Below are positions 1-7,300 of a stretch of 41,180 nt of DNA, piece after piece (positions within the stretch are counted from its first letter, which is position 1; every line of letters starts with the position of its first letter). The DNA comes from a virus. The notes under the pieces were generated by a model that saw only the letters and a list, made by a program, of their open reading frames with translations, was not told the origin of the DNA and searched no databases. The DNA lies in IMG/VR virus record IMGVR_UViG_3300008459_000118, positions 1 to 41,180 of that record. One strand, given 5' to 3'. Made by a program: the position numbers and the translations under genes.

Positions 1-119
1 AACTCAGCTGCTCGATGCGCTATTGATCGCAAATCAGTAAGAGCCATATCCGCTTCGTGATCATCTCCGTGATTTAGAAGTTTGTTGTTAAGGTCTTCAA
101 AGATGTTTCTTAATTTCAT
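1..119 (-). CDS. N-terminus of an unrecognised protein, cut by window edge
   Basis: An open frame starts with ATG at 119 and runs off the left end of the window; 39 codons are visible. The start shares an ATGA overlap with the stop of the upstream HExxH gene (116-508), which supports both the start and co-translation. The visible part is hydrophilic, with an HGDDHEAD stretch, and suggests an alpha-helical protein. I do not recognise it and cannot give a function. Confidence 0.6.
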   Translation of the reverse strand, partial: MKLRNIFEDLNNKLLNHGDDHEADMALTDLRSIAHRAAE

Positions 120-508
120 TTCTGCTTTCTTTTGTCTGCCCAATCACGGAAAAGCATGTTACCTTCTTTAAAGGCATCTTCTTCTAGCTTTCGTAAGTGT
201 TCGTTGTTTTGTGCGTAGTTAGGATCTGTAGCATTCTCCACTTCCTCCATATTCAACATTCCAGTTAAGTTTTGGTGGTGGTGGCGCATTTCGTGAGAGA
301 AGCTTCTTAGGACATCTTTAGGGTGTCTGTTGGCTGTGTAGAGTACTATGATTTTATTCTGTGGATCGTAGTGACCAGTTGGAGTTAGTATTCCGTTTGT
401 CATCTGCGGATCGTTGTTCAGCTTAACTCCTGGTAGTGGATATGTTGACCATCCTTGGTCATTCATACACTCAACTAACTCAGCCATACATCGTTTCATC
501 TCATTCAT
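116..508 (-). CDS. Putative HExxH zinc-metallopeptidase-like protein
   Basis: The protein is 130 residues long and soluble, with no signal peptide. The key feature is SHEMRHHHQ near residue 70, an HExxH zinc-binding and catalytic motif as in zincin metallopeptidases. It is followed by an acidic helix-rich C-terminus (MEEVENA, KLEEDAFKEG) that could supply a third ligand. Small one-domain proteins of this kind occur in T4-like phages of marine bacteria, but their substrates are unknown to me. ATG 508 lies only 3 bases from a class B TATTTATA motif, so the start could instead be the ATG at codon 4 (499). The stop overlaps the next gene by ATGA. The fold assignment is motif-based; a peptidase role is inference. 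Confidence 0.6.
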   Translation of the reverse strand: MNEMKRCMAELVECMNDQGWSTYPLPGVKLNNDPQMTNGILTPTGHYDPQNKIIVLYTANRHPKDVLRSFSHEMRHHHQNLTGMLNMEEVENATDPNYAQNNEHLRKLEEDAFKEGNMLFRDWADKRKQK

Positions 509-511
509 ACC

Positions 512-519
512 TATAAATA
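512..519 (-). promoter_or_regulatory. Class B motif (TATTTATA) upstream of the HExxH gene
   Basis: Exact octamer TATTTATA in coding sense, 3 bases before ATG 508 and within the gap after the SLOG gene. If it acts as a -10 element here, transcription would start inside or at the coding start, giving a leaderless or shortened message beginning near codon 4. Confidence 0.4.
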
Positions 520-522
520 GTA

Positions 523-921
523 CTAATTAATGAGAACTGTGCGCTTTCTTGCCTTAGTCATTGCATTTACAATCGCCACTACCTTAGTATCTTTTAGGTT
601 TGTATCATCAAACACTACACACTTGTCTACATACTGAGCGTATATTTTGTTTCTCGAGAAGAAGTTTTTAGGGCTGTATGGTTTGTTGTAATGCACCTCT
701 GAAAGTAAACTGTAGAGGTTTTGTGGTGTGTGTGGTGGATTAGCTTCCCTATACGTGTAGCCAAACTCTAAGGCATACCTCTTGATGTACTTGTCTGCTC
801 CATCCTTTTCTCCCAGCCCTATTATTGTAATGTCATCTCCATATTCCTTTAACTTGAACATGAAGTTTTTGATCTTCGTCTTATTCTCGAATGTCTTAGT
901 TCCCGTAATACCTATCCTCAT
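523..921 (-). CDS. SLOG/YspA-like Rossmann-fold protein
   Basis: I chose ATG 921 (MRIGITGTKTF) over a GTG 30 bases upstream because the fold begins there; the protein is then 132 residues. It opens with a beta strand and glycine loop (IGITGTKTF), has a GLGEKDGADKYI segment around residue 40 matching the nucleotide-binding G-x-x-x-GAD motif of SLOG/YspA (DUF2493-like) proteins, then a RN..YAQYVDKCVVF segment and a C-terminal TVLIN strand. SLOG proteins bind nucleotides or derived ligands, and some act in immunity signalling or nucleotide metabolism. The true function here is unknown. It overlaps the upstream endolysin gene by 26 bases. Confidence 0.55.
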   Translation of the reverse strand: MRIGITGTKTFENKTKIKNFMFKLKEYGDDITIIGLGEKDGADKYIKRYALEFGYTYREANPPHTPQNLYSLLSEVHYNKPYSPKNFFSRNKIYAQYVDKCVVFDDTNLKDTKVVAIVNAMTKARKRTVLIN

Positions 922-1369
922 TTGATGTGAATTTTTTTTGTAAATCACCAATAGTGAGTCCTAGTAGGTTTTCGAAATGTCCTGGTTCAAAGCTAGGCCA
1001 TCTCCATCCAGCTGTCCAGCCTTCTGCTTCAAATATCTTAACAACTTTCAACCACTTCTCGTGTAGTATTTCATCGTGAAAGCAATCGTTCCAGGATAGT
1101 AACTTCTTACCATCCAACAAACAAAAGTCTAATGCTAATCCAAAGTTATGTGGACTGTATCCTGGTCTTCTATGGGTTACAATAGGTCCAGGCAATGTTC
1201 GTCCAAACCTATACAATAACTCCTGCTCTTCTGCTGTTCTACTGCCCCATAGAATATAAACTGGTAACTTTTGTGATAAGCATTTTTGGAAAGCTTTCGT
1301 TGCTGACTCGACGTGTATTGAATTTAGAGTAGCAATCCTACTCATGGAAACATCTGCAAACTCTATCAT
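896..1369 (-). CDS. M15-family endolysin (L-alanyl-D-glutamate peptidase-like)
   Basis: This 157-residue protein is a single catalytic domain with the M15/VanY signature. It has SPHNFGLALD at residues 72-81 (zinc ligands His74 and Asp81) and PGHFE near 129-133 (His131 as third ligand), with W and G spacing as in the T5-type endolysin. Such enzymes cut the stem peptide of peptidoglycan and act as the lysin that frees progeny. There is no signal peptide or membrane segment, so export would need a holin, which I do not see next to it. The start overlaps the upstream nuclease stop by ATGA. It could instead be a virion-associated hydrolase, but its size and position favour an endolysin. Confidence 0.85.
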   Translation of the reverse strand: MIEFADVSMSRIATLNSIHVESATKAFQKCLSQKLPVYILWGSRTAEEQELLYRFGRTLPGPIVTHRRPGYSPHNFGLALDFCLLDGKKLLSWNDCFHDEILHEKWLKVVKIFEAEGWTAGWRWPSFEPGHFENLLGLTIGDLQKKFTSNEDRYYGN

Positions 1370-2253
1370 CCTTTAAGTCTGTCTTTTTTGTTACACTTAT
1401 CGGTTCCATTGAAAGGACAGAATTTACATGCACTAGTCTCGATAGCGGGATAAATAGCTTCTGTGTTGTATTGACCATCTTCCGTAAAGCAGGTATCTAA
1501 GAAGTCTTGAAACATCCTTCCTATCTTGTTTCTTGTTACTTTACCACTGGCTGGTGCAAATAGTTGAATACGTTTTGGAACAAACTCAGCATTTTCGTTT
1601 ATCCTACGTCTCACTATCAAATACTCCACGTCAATCATTTCCGGATCCCAGTTGTATTGTTTAGCGTAGAATTCTTTGTACAAAATAAGCTGAGCTGTTT
1701 TACTTTGATCTGCTTTTTGATATTTGTTCCATCCACTAGTAGAGGTTTTGATATCCCATACCTTGATACGATTGGTACGTTCATCGAGTATTACGATATC
1801 AATAAAACCTATAAAGCGAATGTTACCTTTGAGGTTTAAGCTCAATGGAATCTCGACACCTATTAGTTTGTGTTGTTTACTAGGAAAGTACACCCTCCTA
1901 TGTCTTTTGAGATATTTCAGTATCTCGATTCCATCTTGCAAAAACTCAGCTAACTCTTTTGGAGTGCTGAAGTGTTGTCCGTTCTTTTTCTCTACAGCCT
2001 TCTTATACTCTGCATACATTTGTTCTTGCAGGTAAGCGTTTAGATCAATCTCATCAGCTTTCTTAGCAGATTCAGAATAAAGCACTTGTAGGTAGTGTTG
2101 GACTGTATTGTGAAATGCTGTACCGAATAGGGTGTTAATGTTGTCCTCATACGTACGCAGATTATCGATATAGTCAAGCTTCCATCTAAGAGGACACTTG
2201 GCATACAAAGAGAACTGCGAATACGAAACTGTCTTTTGTTTTATCTCACTCAT
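1366..2253 (-). CDS. PD-(D/E)XK nuclease, Cas4/AddB-like with Fe-S cysteines
   Basis: The protein has 295 residues. In order it shows Cys20 in YAKCPLRWKLDY, a GTAFHNTVQHYL helix (His48), the catalytic strand GFIDIVILDE (Asp152), then VWDIKTS (Asp167, Lys169), and a C-terminal C-x2-C-x7-C cluster (Cys276, Cys279, Cys287). One N-terminal and three C-terminal cysteines around a RecB-type nuclease core is the architecture of Cas4 and AddB, where they hold a 4Fe-4S cluster. A likely role is processing DNA ends during phage replication, recombination or host DNA degradation. It has its own class A promoter and an almost leaderless message. There are no CRISPR genes in the window, so a Cas4 adaptation role is not supported. 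Confidence 0.85.
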   Translation of the reverse strand: MSEIKQKTVSYSQFSLYAKCPLRWKLDYIDNLRTYEDNINTLFGTAFHNTVQHYLQVLYSESAKKADEIDLNAYLQEQMYAEYKKAVEKKNGQHFSTPKELAEFLQDGIEILKYLKRHRRVYFPSKQHKLIGVEIPLSLNLKGNIRFIGFIDIVILDERTNRIKVWDIKTSTSGWNKYQKADQSKTAQLILYKEFYAKQYNWDPEMIDVEYLIVRRRINENAEFVPKRIQLFAPASGKVTRNKIGRMFQDFLDTCFTEDGQYNTEAIYPAIETSACKFCPFNGTDKCNKKDRLKG

Positions 2254-2255
2254 AA

Positions 2256-2289
2256 CCTAAAGGTACTTAACTTTATTCGAATATGCAAC
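2256..2289 (-). promoter_or_regulatory. Class A (Bacteroidota-type) promoter of the nuclease gene
   Basis: In coding sense the gap reads GTTGCA, then 20 bases after TTG, then TACCTTTAGG, then ATG. This fits the -33 TTG / -7 TAnnTTTG pattern of Bacteroidota. The -7 box ends about 4 bases from the ATG, so the mRNA should be leaderless or nearly so. Confidence 0.7.
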
Positions 2290-2294
2290 TTTTA

Positions 2295-2513
2295 CTATTG
2301 ATTTTCTGGTAAGAAGTCTGCATTAATATGTCCACAACTTGCACATGCAAATGCTTGAATTGGTGTTAGCATTTCGTTACCGGTTGGAGATACTATTGCT
2401 GAGAACTTCTTTATTAGGTAGTTTACCACAAAGCGATCGTGTCCACATTCTTCGCAGGTGTAGTTGGTTGCCATAGAAAAGTCAACCTCTTGTTGTATTG
2501 GTTTTTGATTCAT
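2295..2513 (-). CDS. Small zinc-ribbon protein
   Basis: This 72-residue protein has two CxxC knuckles: CEECGHDRF near residues 20-28 and CASCGH near 57-62. About 33 residues lie between them, the layout of a rubredoxin-like zinc ribbon. A basic linker (YLIKKFSAIVSPTG) lies between. It may bind nucleic acid or stabilise a protein complex; nothing in the sequence says which. It lies directly behind the groEL terminator, so it needs either read-through or a promoter I could not identify. It is followed by the class A promoter of the nuclease gene. Confidence 0.65.
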   Translation of the reverse strand: MNQKPIQQEVDFSMATNYTCEECGHDRFVVNYLIKKFSAIVSPTGNEMLTPIQAFACASCGHINADFLPENQ

Positions 2514-2524
2514 GCTTGTTAGAT

Positions 2525-2551
2525 TAAAAAAGAGGGGAGCGAACTCCCCTC
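2525..2551 (-). terminator. Strong intrinsic terminator after groEL
   Basis: In coding sense GAGGGGAG-TTCG-CTCCCCTC is followed by TTTTTT: a perfect 8-bp GC-rich stem closed by a UUCG tetraloop and a U-tract. It lies about 8 bases past the groEL stop and is the strongest terminator in the window. Confidence 0.95.
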
Positions 2552-2558
2552 AACGTAA

Positions 2559-4202
2559 CTAGTAGTAGCTTGGAACTGAGGACTCTTTTTCTTCTTTTTC
2601 TTCAGGATCAAAACTGATAACGCACTCTGTGGTGAGCAGTGTTCCAGCTACAGAATTTGCTAACTCCAATGCTGTACGTGTAACTTTGGTTGGATCCACA
2701 ATTCCAGCCTCAAACATATTACACACAACATCTTGTCTAGCATCGTAACCAATAAATGCTGCGTCCTCTTTCTTATCCTTAATAGCGTACTCAATTAAGT
2801 GAGCTACGGTATTTGGACTTTGTCCAGCATTTTCTACGATAGCACCAAATGGCGCTGCGCAGGCCTTTTTGATAATCTTAACACCTAACGCCTGATCATC
2901 GTTTTCTGTCTCAACTTCCAACTTCTCACTAGCGTGTAGTAGTGCCATTCCTCCACCAGCAACAATACCCTCTTCAACAGCAGCTCTCGTTGCGTGTAGA
3001 GCATCATCAACTCTATCTTTCTTTTCTTTTAGTTCGATCTCAGTCGCTGCACCAATGTTCAGTACTGCAACACCTCCGATTAGTTTGCTTAAACGCTCTT
3101 TTAGAAATTGCTTCTCATAGTCGCTGTCTGCTGACTCGTACTGGTCTTTAATGTGTTGGATGCGCTCCTTGATAGCTTCTGAATCTCCAGCACCATCAAC
3201 AATAACAGTCTCGTCTTTGTTTACTGTAACCATTCTTGCTGTACCTAGTTGATTCATTGTAAGCTTTTCTAGCTTCATTCCCTTCTGAGTTGCAACTACT
3301 TCGCCACCAGTTAAGATAGCCATATCTTCTAGCATGTGGATTTTACGATCTCCAAATCCTGGTGACTTAATAGCACAGATGTTTAGAATACCTCGAGCTT
3401 TATTGACAACCATAGTTGCAAGCGCTTCTCCATCAACATCGTCTGCTACGATCAAGAGCGGCTTACCTTGCTTGCTACAATTCTCTAGTAAAGCCAACAC
3501 CTCTTTAACGCTACCGATCTTTCTATCGTAGAATAGGATTAACGGATTCTCTAAAGTCGTACTCATTGTACTTTGGTTTGATACAAAGTAGGGTGAAATG
3601 AATCCACGATCAACCTGCATACCTTCTACAACCTCCAAAGTCGTTTCTGAGGTCTTACTTTCGTCAACTTGGATCACACCATCTTTCCCAACACTATCCA
3701 TAGCCTCAGCAATGATGTTTCCTACACTCGTATCATTATTAGCTGAGATAGTTGCTACTTGACGAATCTCGTCAATAGATTTCACATCACGACTAATCTC
3801 ACGCAAAGACTCGATAACTTGAGTAGTAGCTTTATCCATTCCACGCTTTAACTCTACTGGATTAACTCCTGCATTGATAGCTTTCAATCCTTCGTTATAC
3901 ATAACGGAAGCTAGTACTGTTGCTGTAGTTGTTCCATCACCAGCCATTTTTGCTGCTTTCATTGAAACCTCTTTGATAGCTTGAGCACCCATATTTTCAA
4001 TTGGGTCTGTAAGGTGTATCTCCTTTGCAACTGAAACACCATCTTTAGTAATTACTGGTGCACCATTTTCTTTTTCGATCAATACATTGCGTCCTTTAGG
4101 ACCTAGTGTGGACTTAACTGCAGAAGATAGTTTGTTTACTCCACTGCGCACCTTATCTCGTGCTTCCACATCATAACTGATAATTCTTGACTTGTTGCTC
4201 AT
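2559..4202 (-). CDS. groEL: Phage-encoded GroEL-type chaperonin (Cpn60)
   Basis: At 547 residues it has full GroEL length. Conserved elements include LGPKGRNV near 33-40, the ATP-site motif [10 protein letters not shown] (Asp89), the apical-domain segment [23 protein letters not shown], and [19 protein letters not shown]. It should form the ATP-driven folding chamber with GroES in the cytoplasm, probably for phage proteins the host chaperonin handles poorly. The C-terminus is unusual: the flexible Gly-Gly-Met tail is replaced by an acidic stretch ending [14 protein letters not shown], which would line the cavity floor. It starts 2 bases after the groES stop, so the two are one operon. The Asp and ring-contact motifs look intact, so I expect an active chaperonin. 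Confidence 0.98.
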   Translation of the reverse strand: MSNKSRIISYDVEARDKVRSGVNKLSSAVKSTLGPKGRNVLIEKENGAPVITKDGVSVAKEIHLTDPIENMGAQAIKEVSMKAAKMAGDGTTTATVLASVMYNEGLKAINAGVNPVELKRGMDKATTQVIESLREISRDVKSIDEIRQVATISANNDTSVGNIIAEAMDSVGKDGVIQVDESKTSETTLEVVEGMQVDRGFISPYFVSNQSTMSTTLENPLILFYDRKIGSVKEVLALLENCSKQGKPLLIVADDVDGEALATMVVNKARGILNICAIKSPGFGDRKIHMLEDMAILTGGEVVATQKGMKLEKLTMNQLGTARMVTVNKDETVIVDGAGDSEAIKERIQHIKDQYESADSDYEKQFLKERLSKLIGGVAVLNIGAATEIELKEKKDRVDDALHATRAAVEEGIVAGGGMALLHASEKLEVETENDDQALGVKIIKKACAAPFGAIVENAGQSPNTVAHLIEYAIKDKKEDAAFIGYDARQDVVCNMFEAGIVDPTKVTRTALELANSVAGTLLTTECVISFDPEEKEEKESSVPSYY

Positions 4203-4204
4203 CG

Positions 4205-4507
4205 TTACTCGTTGATTTTTGTTATTACATCTCTTTCTTGTACTGAATGATACTCTACTCCTTCGTATTCGAATGTTTGTGCAGCAAAGCGTTGGTATAG
4301 AATTACATCACCTGGTTTGATTGTTGTTTCGATAAAAAGGTTAGGGGCTGCCCAAAATCCTTTTCCTACATACTGCACTCTCGCTTTAAGAAGCTTCTGT
4401 TCACTAATCTCGGGAAGTATGATACCTCCCTCACTCATTTCGTCTTGCTCGACCGGAAGACAGATCAGCTTGTCGCTGATAGGACTAAATAAATTGTTGT
4501 TCTCCAT
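4205..4507 (-). CDS. groES: Phage-encoded GroES-type co-chaperonin (Cpn10)
   Basis: The 100-residue protein matches GroES from end to end: an N-terminal strand (PISDKLICLPVE), a mobile loop with EMSEGGIILPE (near residues 23-33) that contacts GroEL, VQYVGKGFW, KPGDVILYQRFAAQTFEYEGVEY and the closing QERDVITKI. It is closer to cellular GroES than to the very divergent T4 gp31. It lies between hsp20 and groEL. A weak promoter-like sequence may sit in the gap before it, but transcription from the hsp20 promoter is also likely. Confidence 0.96.
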   Translation of the reverse strand: MENNNLFSPISDKLICLPVEQDEMSEGGIILPEISEQKLLKARVQYVGKGFWAAPNLFIETTIKPGDVILYQRFAAQTFEYEGVEYHSVQERDVITKINE

Positions 4508-4523
4508 TTGTATAACTGTTTAA

Positions 4524-4554
4524 TTTAATATAAGAAAAAAAGACCTTAGAGCAA
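4524..4554 (-). promoter_or_regulatory. Possible weak class A-like promoter before groES
   Basis: In coding sense the gap contains TTGC, about 19 bases, then TATATTAA, resembling the class A layout but with a poor -7 box and a run of T in the spacer. It could give groES-groEL expression independent of hsp20. I regard it as tentative. Confidence 0.3.
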
Positions 4555-4562
4555 ACGATTTC

Positions 4563-4973
4563 TTACTTAATCTGTAACTTTTTTGGTTTTGCTTGCTCTG
4601 CAAAAGGAATTGTGATAATCAGCAATCCATTTTCCATTGTAGCTGTACTCTCGGCTAGAGTGTACTTTGGTGAAATTTTGTACGCTAAATTGAACGAACG
4701 ACGAGCGATGCCTCGACACTGGTAGGTACGGGCTTCCTCGGTTCCATCGTAAACTTTGGGTTTGTTGTAGTTTACCTTTAAGACATCTAACTCAATATCA
4801 ATGTCAACCTCGTCTTTGGTTAGACCGGTGCATGCGATCTCAAATACAAGACCGTCTGAGTGTTCGTAAATGTCTACTGGGTGTGGAATTTTGATCTCTG
4901 AAATAGATCCGAAACGCGATTGCGCGTTAAATAAGTCCCGGAATAGGACGTCAAAAGTGACTTCTGTGCTCAT
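4563..4973 (-). CDS. hsp20: Small heat-shock protein, Hsp20/alpha-crystallin family
   Basis: This 136-residue protein has the family layout: a short N-terminal arm (VLFRDLFNAQSRFG), an alpha-crystallin domain from about residue 30 (PVDIYEHSDGLVFEIACTGLTKDEVDIDIE), the RSFNLAYKISPKYTL segment and the signature MENGLLIITIPF near 112-123. The C-terminal tail is short (KPKKLQIK) and the usual I-x-I motif is not clear. It would hold unfolded proteins for refolding by GroES-GroEL directly downstream. T4-like cyanophages also carry hsp20. Its ribosome site (4981-4989) is near-perfect, unlike almost all neighbours, which suggests high expression. Confidence 0.95.
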   Translation of the reverse strand: MSTEVTFDVLFRDLFNAQSRFGSISEIKIPHPVDIYEHSDGLVFEIACTGLTKDEVDIDIELDVLKVNYNKPKVYDGTEEARTYQCRGIARRSFNLAYKISPKYTLAESTATMENGLLIITIPFAEQAKPKKLQIK

Positions 4974-4980
4974 AATGTTT

Positions 4981-4989
4981 ACCTCCTTA
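4981..4989 (-). promoter_or_regulatory. Strong Shine-Dalgarno site of hsp20
   Basis: TAAGGAGGT in coding sense lies 7 bases before ATG 4973, an ideal Shine-Dalgarno match and spacing. Most genes in the window have no recognisable Shine-Dalgarno, so this one stands out. Confidence 0.85.
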
Positions 4990-5016
4990 GATGGTTAATA
5001 AATTGTTTCTCAAAAC

Positions 5017-5030
5017 TAGGGCTTGCCCTA
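5017..5030 (-). promoter_or_regulatory. Inverted repeat at the predicted 5' end of the hsp20 message
   Basis: TAGGGC-AA-GCCCTA in coding sense, a 6-bp inverted repeat just downstream of the class B motif. If transcription starts 6 to 8 bases after that motif, the message would begin with this stem-loop, which could protect its 5' end. It has no U-tract, so it is not an obvious terminator; an operator is the alternative. Confidence 0.4.
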
Positions 5031-5038
5031 AGGTCTAA

Positions 5039-5046
5039 TATAAATA
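5039..5046 (-). promoter_or_regulatory. Class B motif (TATTTATA), hsp20-groES-groEL unit
   Basis: Exact octamer TATTTATA in coding sense, 65 bases before hsp20 and just after the polymerase stop. It is the likely promoter of the chaperone cassette. Confidence 0.6.
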
Positions 5047-5058
5047 TGCTGTTTTTCA

Positions 5059-7299
5059 TTAAACGTGCCCTTCTCCAAAATTATCTGCAATGTTTGGCTC
5101 AGCTACTAATCCAGTTGCAATCTGTACAGTCGTTTCCATGCACTCCTTTGTAATCTCAGAAGCTTTTTGAGCATGCTCTGTCTTTGCGTTGATTACGAAC
5201 TCATCGTGAATCTGTAACATGATACATGCATCCAATCCTTCCTCCTTAAATCGTTTATGAATCTGAATGGCCGATCTATTCATAATAGATGCTGCTAGTG
5301 ATTGTATCTGAAAGTTTTTACAGTTGTTTAGTCCATTCTTGTACTCCATACGAAGCTTCATCAGCTGTTGAGTTTGGTCAGGTGTCTTGGCCATTCGTTT
5401 CATCTGAGAGAATGGTCCTGGTTCAATAAGACTGTTCTCAAACTTTTCGTAGATACGCTTCACTCGATCTAAGTGTCGAATACGTCCAGTCTTGTTTCTA
5501 ATGAAACCAAACGTCTGAGCTCTAAGGTGACTATCACTCATCCACTTTGCTAACTCAGGGAAACCTTCTAGGTATCCGTCAATCATCTTTTGTGCTTCTC
5601 TAATGTCGATGTTGAGCGATTGACCGATCTGCCACGCACCTGCTCCATAAGGAATAGCAAGCGCAATACTCTTTGCTCTCTGTCTAAGTTCTGGACGTAG
5701 GTTCTTGACATAGTTATCATCGCTTTTCTTTGCCGACATGCCTTTAAGTTTAAACGCCTGAATAGCCACTCTACAATATAAATCCTCATTGTTAATAAAT
5801 ACGTTAATTAGATTAGGGTCATTACTTACGGATGCAAATACTCGAGGCTCCAAAGAGGACTGGTCACAGATAATAAACTTTCTACCATCCTCAGCTTTCA
5901 AAAAGCTACGAATGATGTTATTGTATCTGAGTACTAACTCACTTTGCTCTCCCTCTTCCAACACACGAGGTAGCTGTTGGCAGTCGGAGCTAAAACGGCC
6001 TGAGGTAGTTCCGTGTTGTTTGAAGTACCAGTAATACCTTCCATTCTCGTTTCCGTCTAAGAAACGATCAACGTAGGCTGATTGTATCTTGTTTAGTTTG
6101 TTGTAGTCTCTCAGCTTAGCAGCCCAAGCATGGTCTTTATGTATGTGTTCGATGAAGTCATCGTCAAACTGATCTGTTCCTTTCTTAGTTTGACTGATAG
6201 GCTTTATTCCAACATACTTGAAGCACATTTCAGACAGCTGCTGCTTACTGCTTATGTTAATGAATGCACCCTCCTTTTGTTTAAGGAGTTCCAAACTAAT
6301 AGCAATCTTATCTTGCTCGTTAAGATCCTTAGCATCTCCCGTCTGCAAGAATTTCTGACCAGCATCTGAATCTATAAGCTGTGACAGCTTTTCTTCAACC
6401 AACTTACCGTAATGTCCTCTCTTTTTAGGTGGGTGATTTGTAAGTGCTCGAGCTACAACCCACTGCTGTACTTGTGGTACCTTCATTAAGTCTGAAATAA
6501 TCTCTTGCTCAAGTCTCGTGATGTCTGCTGAAATTTGTTGCTTTGTCTTGGTGATGAGCTCGATATCTAGTTCTGTTCCAGTTTCTTCCATTTGGATCGT
6601 AACAGTCTTATATAGTGGCATCACCTCTTCCTCAAAAAAGAACTCCCACAACTCCTGCTCCTTGAGTATTGGCAGGTAGTAAGTCATAACTCGTAGTGTT
6701 AAGTCGGTATCGGCAGCTGCATATTCTCCTAGTAAGTTCATGTCAGCTTTAAAGATCTCGAAGTTGGTTTTAGTAATACTACCACCGTTCCTTTGAATAG
6801 ACTCCTTTAGCTTTACTTGCTCTTCGTTAGCTTCCTTCTCAGCATCTAATCCTAACTCATCTTGAATCTCGATAGCAATGTCCTTCAAACCAAAAGGACC
6901 ATCCTCTTGCAGAGTGTGACGCAGTAACATCGTATCACAATATAAATCATCACGAAGATCAATTCCGTAGAAGTTCTTCGTATACCGAACGTCGAAAGAT
7001 GCGTTGTGCATTACTAGCTTCTTACCTTTAAGCATGCTGATAAGATGCTTTGCAATGTCATCACACTTCTTACCTCCAATATAGGAGTCCACAAGTGATT
7101 GTGAATCTACATCCCAATATCGAGTTGGAAAGTAGTAACCTTCCCCAATATCCGCAGAAACAGAAAAACCAATGATCATCCCGTTTCTAGGATTAACACT
7201 AGTCGTCTCGGTATCGTATGCGATAATGTTTCCGTTCTTAATATAGTTAGCTAGTTCTACGACACCAGCCTCGTCGGTTATTATCTCGTACTTCTTCAT
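5059..7299 (-). CDS. polA: DNA polymerase I family (family A) with 3'-5' exonuclease
   Basis: The 746-residue protein has an N-terminal DEDD exonuclease (Asp29 and Glu31 in AYDTET, Asp103 in NASFDVRY, Tyr193 to Asp197 in EYAAADTD) and a C-terminal palm and fingers. Motif A is CDQSSLEPR (Asp479), motif B is RAKSIALAIPYG (Lys543, Leu547, Tyr551) and motif C is QIHDE (His698, Asp699). There is no N-terminal 5'-3' exonuclease; that activity is encoded separately at 22915-23967. All catalytic acids are present, so this should be the replicative polymerase. Leu547 aligns with Phe762 of E. coli Pol I. It starts one base after the stop of a 46-residue membrane protein, implying translational coupling. 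Confidence 0.97.
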   Translation of the reverse strand: MKKYEIITDEAGVVELANYIKNGNIIAYDTETTSVNPRNGMIIGFSVSADIGEGYYFPTRYWDVDSQSLVDSYIGGKKCDDIAKHLISMLKGKKLVMHNASFDVRYTKNFYGIDLRDDLYCDTMLLRHTLQEDGPFGLKDIAIEIQDELGLDAEKEANEEQVKLKESIQRNGGSITKTNFEIFKADMNLLGEYAAADTDLTLRVMTYYLPILKEQELWEFFFEEEVMPLYKTVTIQMEETGTELDIELITKTKQQISADITRLEQEIISDLMKVPQVQQWVVARALTNHPPKKRGHYGKLVEEKLSQLIDSDAGQKFLQTGDAKDLNEQDKIAISLELLKQKEGAFINISSKQQLSEMCFKYVGIKPISQTKKGTDQFDDDFIEHIHKDHAWAAKLRDYNKLNKIQSAYVDRFLDGNENGRYYWYFKQHGTTSGRFSSDCQQLPRVLEEGEQSELVLRYNNIIRSFLKAEDGRKFIICDQSSLEPRVFASVSNDPNLINVFINNEDLYCRVAIQAFKLKGMSAKKSDDNYVKNLRPELRQRAKSIALAIPYGAGAWQIGQSLNIDIREAQKMIDGYLEGFPELAKWMSDSHLRAQTFGFIRNKTGRIRHLDRVKRIYEKFENSLIEPGPFSQMKRMAKTPDQTQQLMKLRMEYKNGLNNCKNFQIQSLAASIMNRSAIQIHKRFKEEGLDACIMLQIHDEFVINAKTEHAQKASEITKECMETTVQIATGLVAEPNIADNFGEGHV

Positions 7300-7300
7300 T

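Noticed and set aside
1366-2253. Nuclease as a Cas4 of a CRISPR system
   Set aside because: The domain and cysteines match Cas4/AddB, but there is no repeat array, cas1 or cas2 in the window. A general DNA-processing role is safer.
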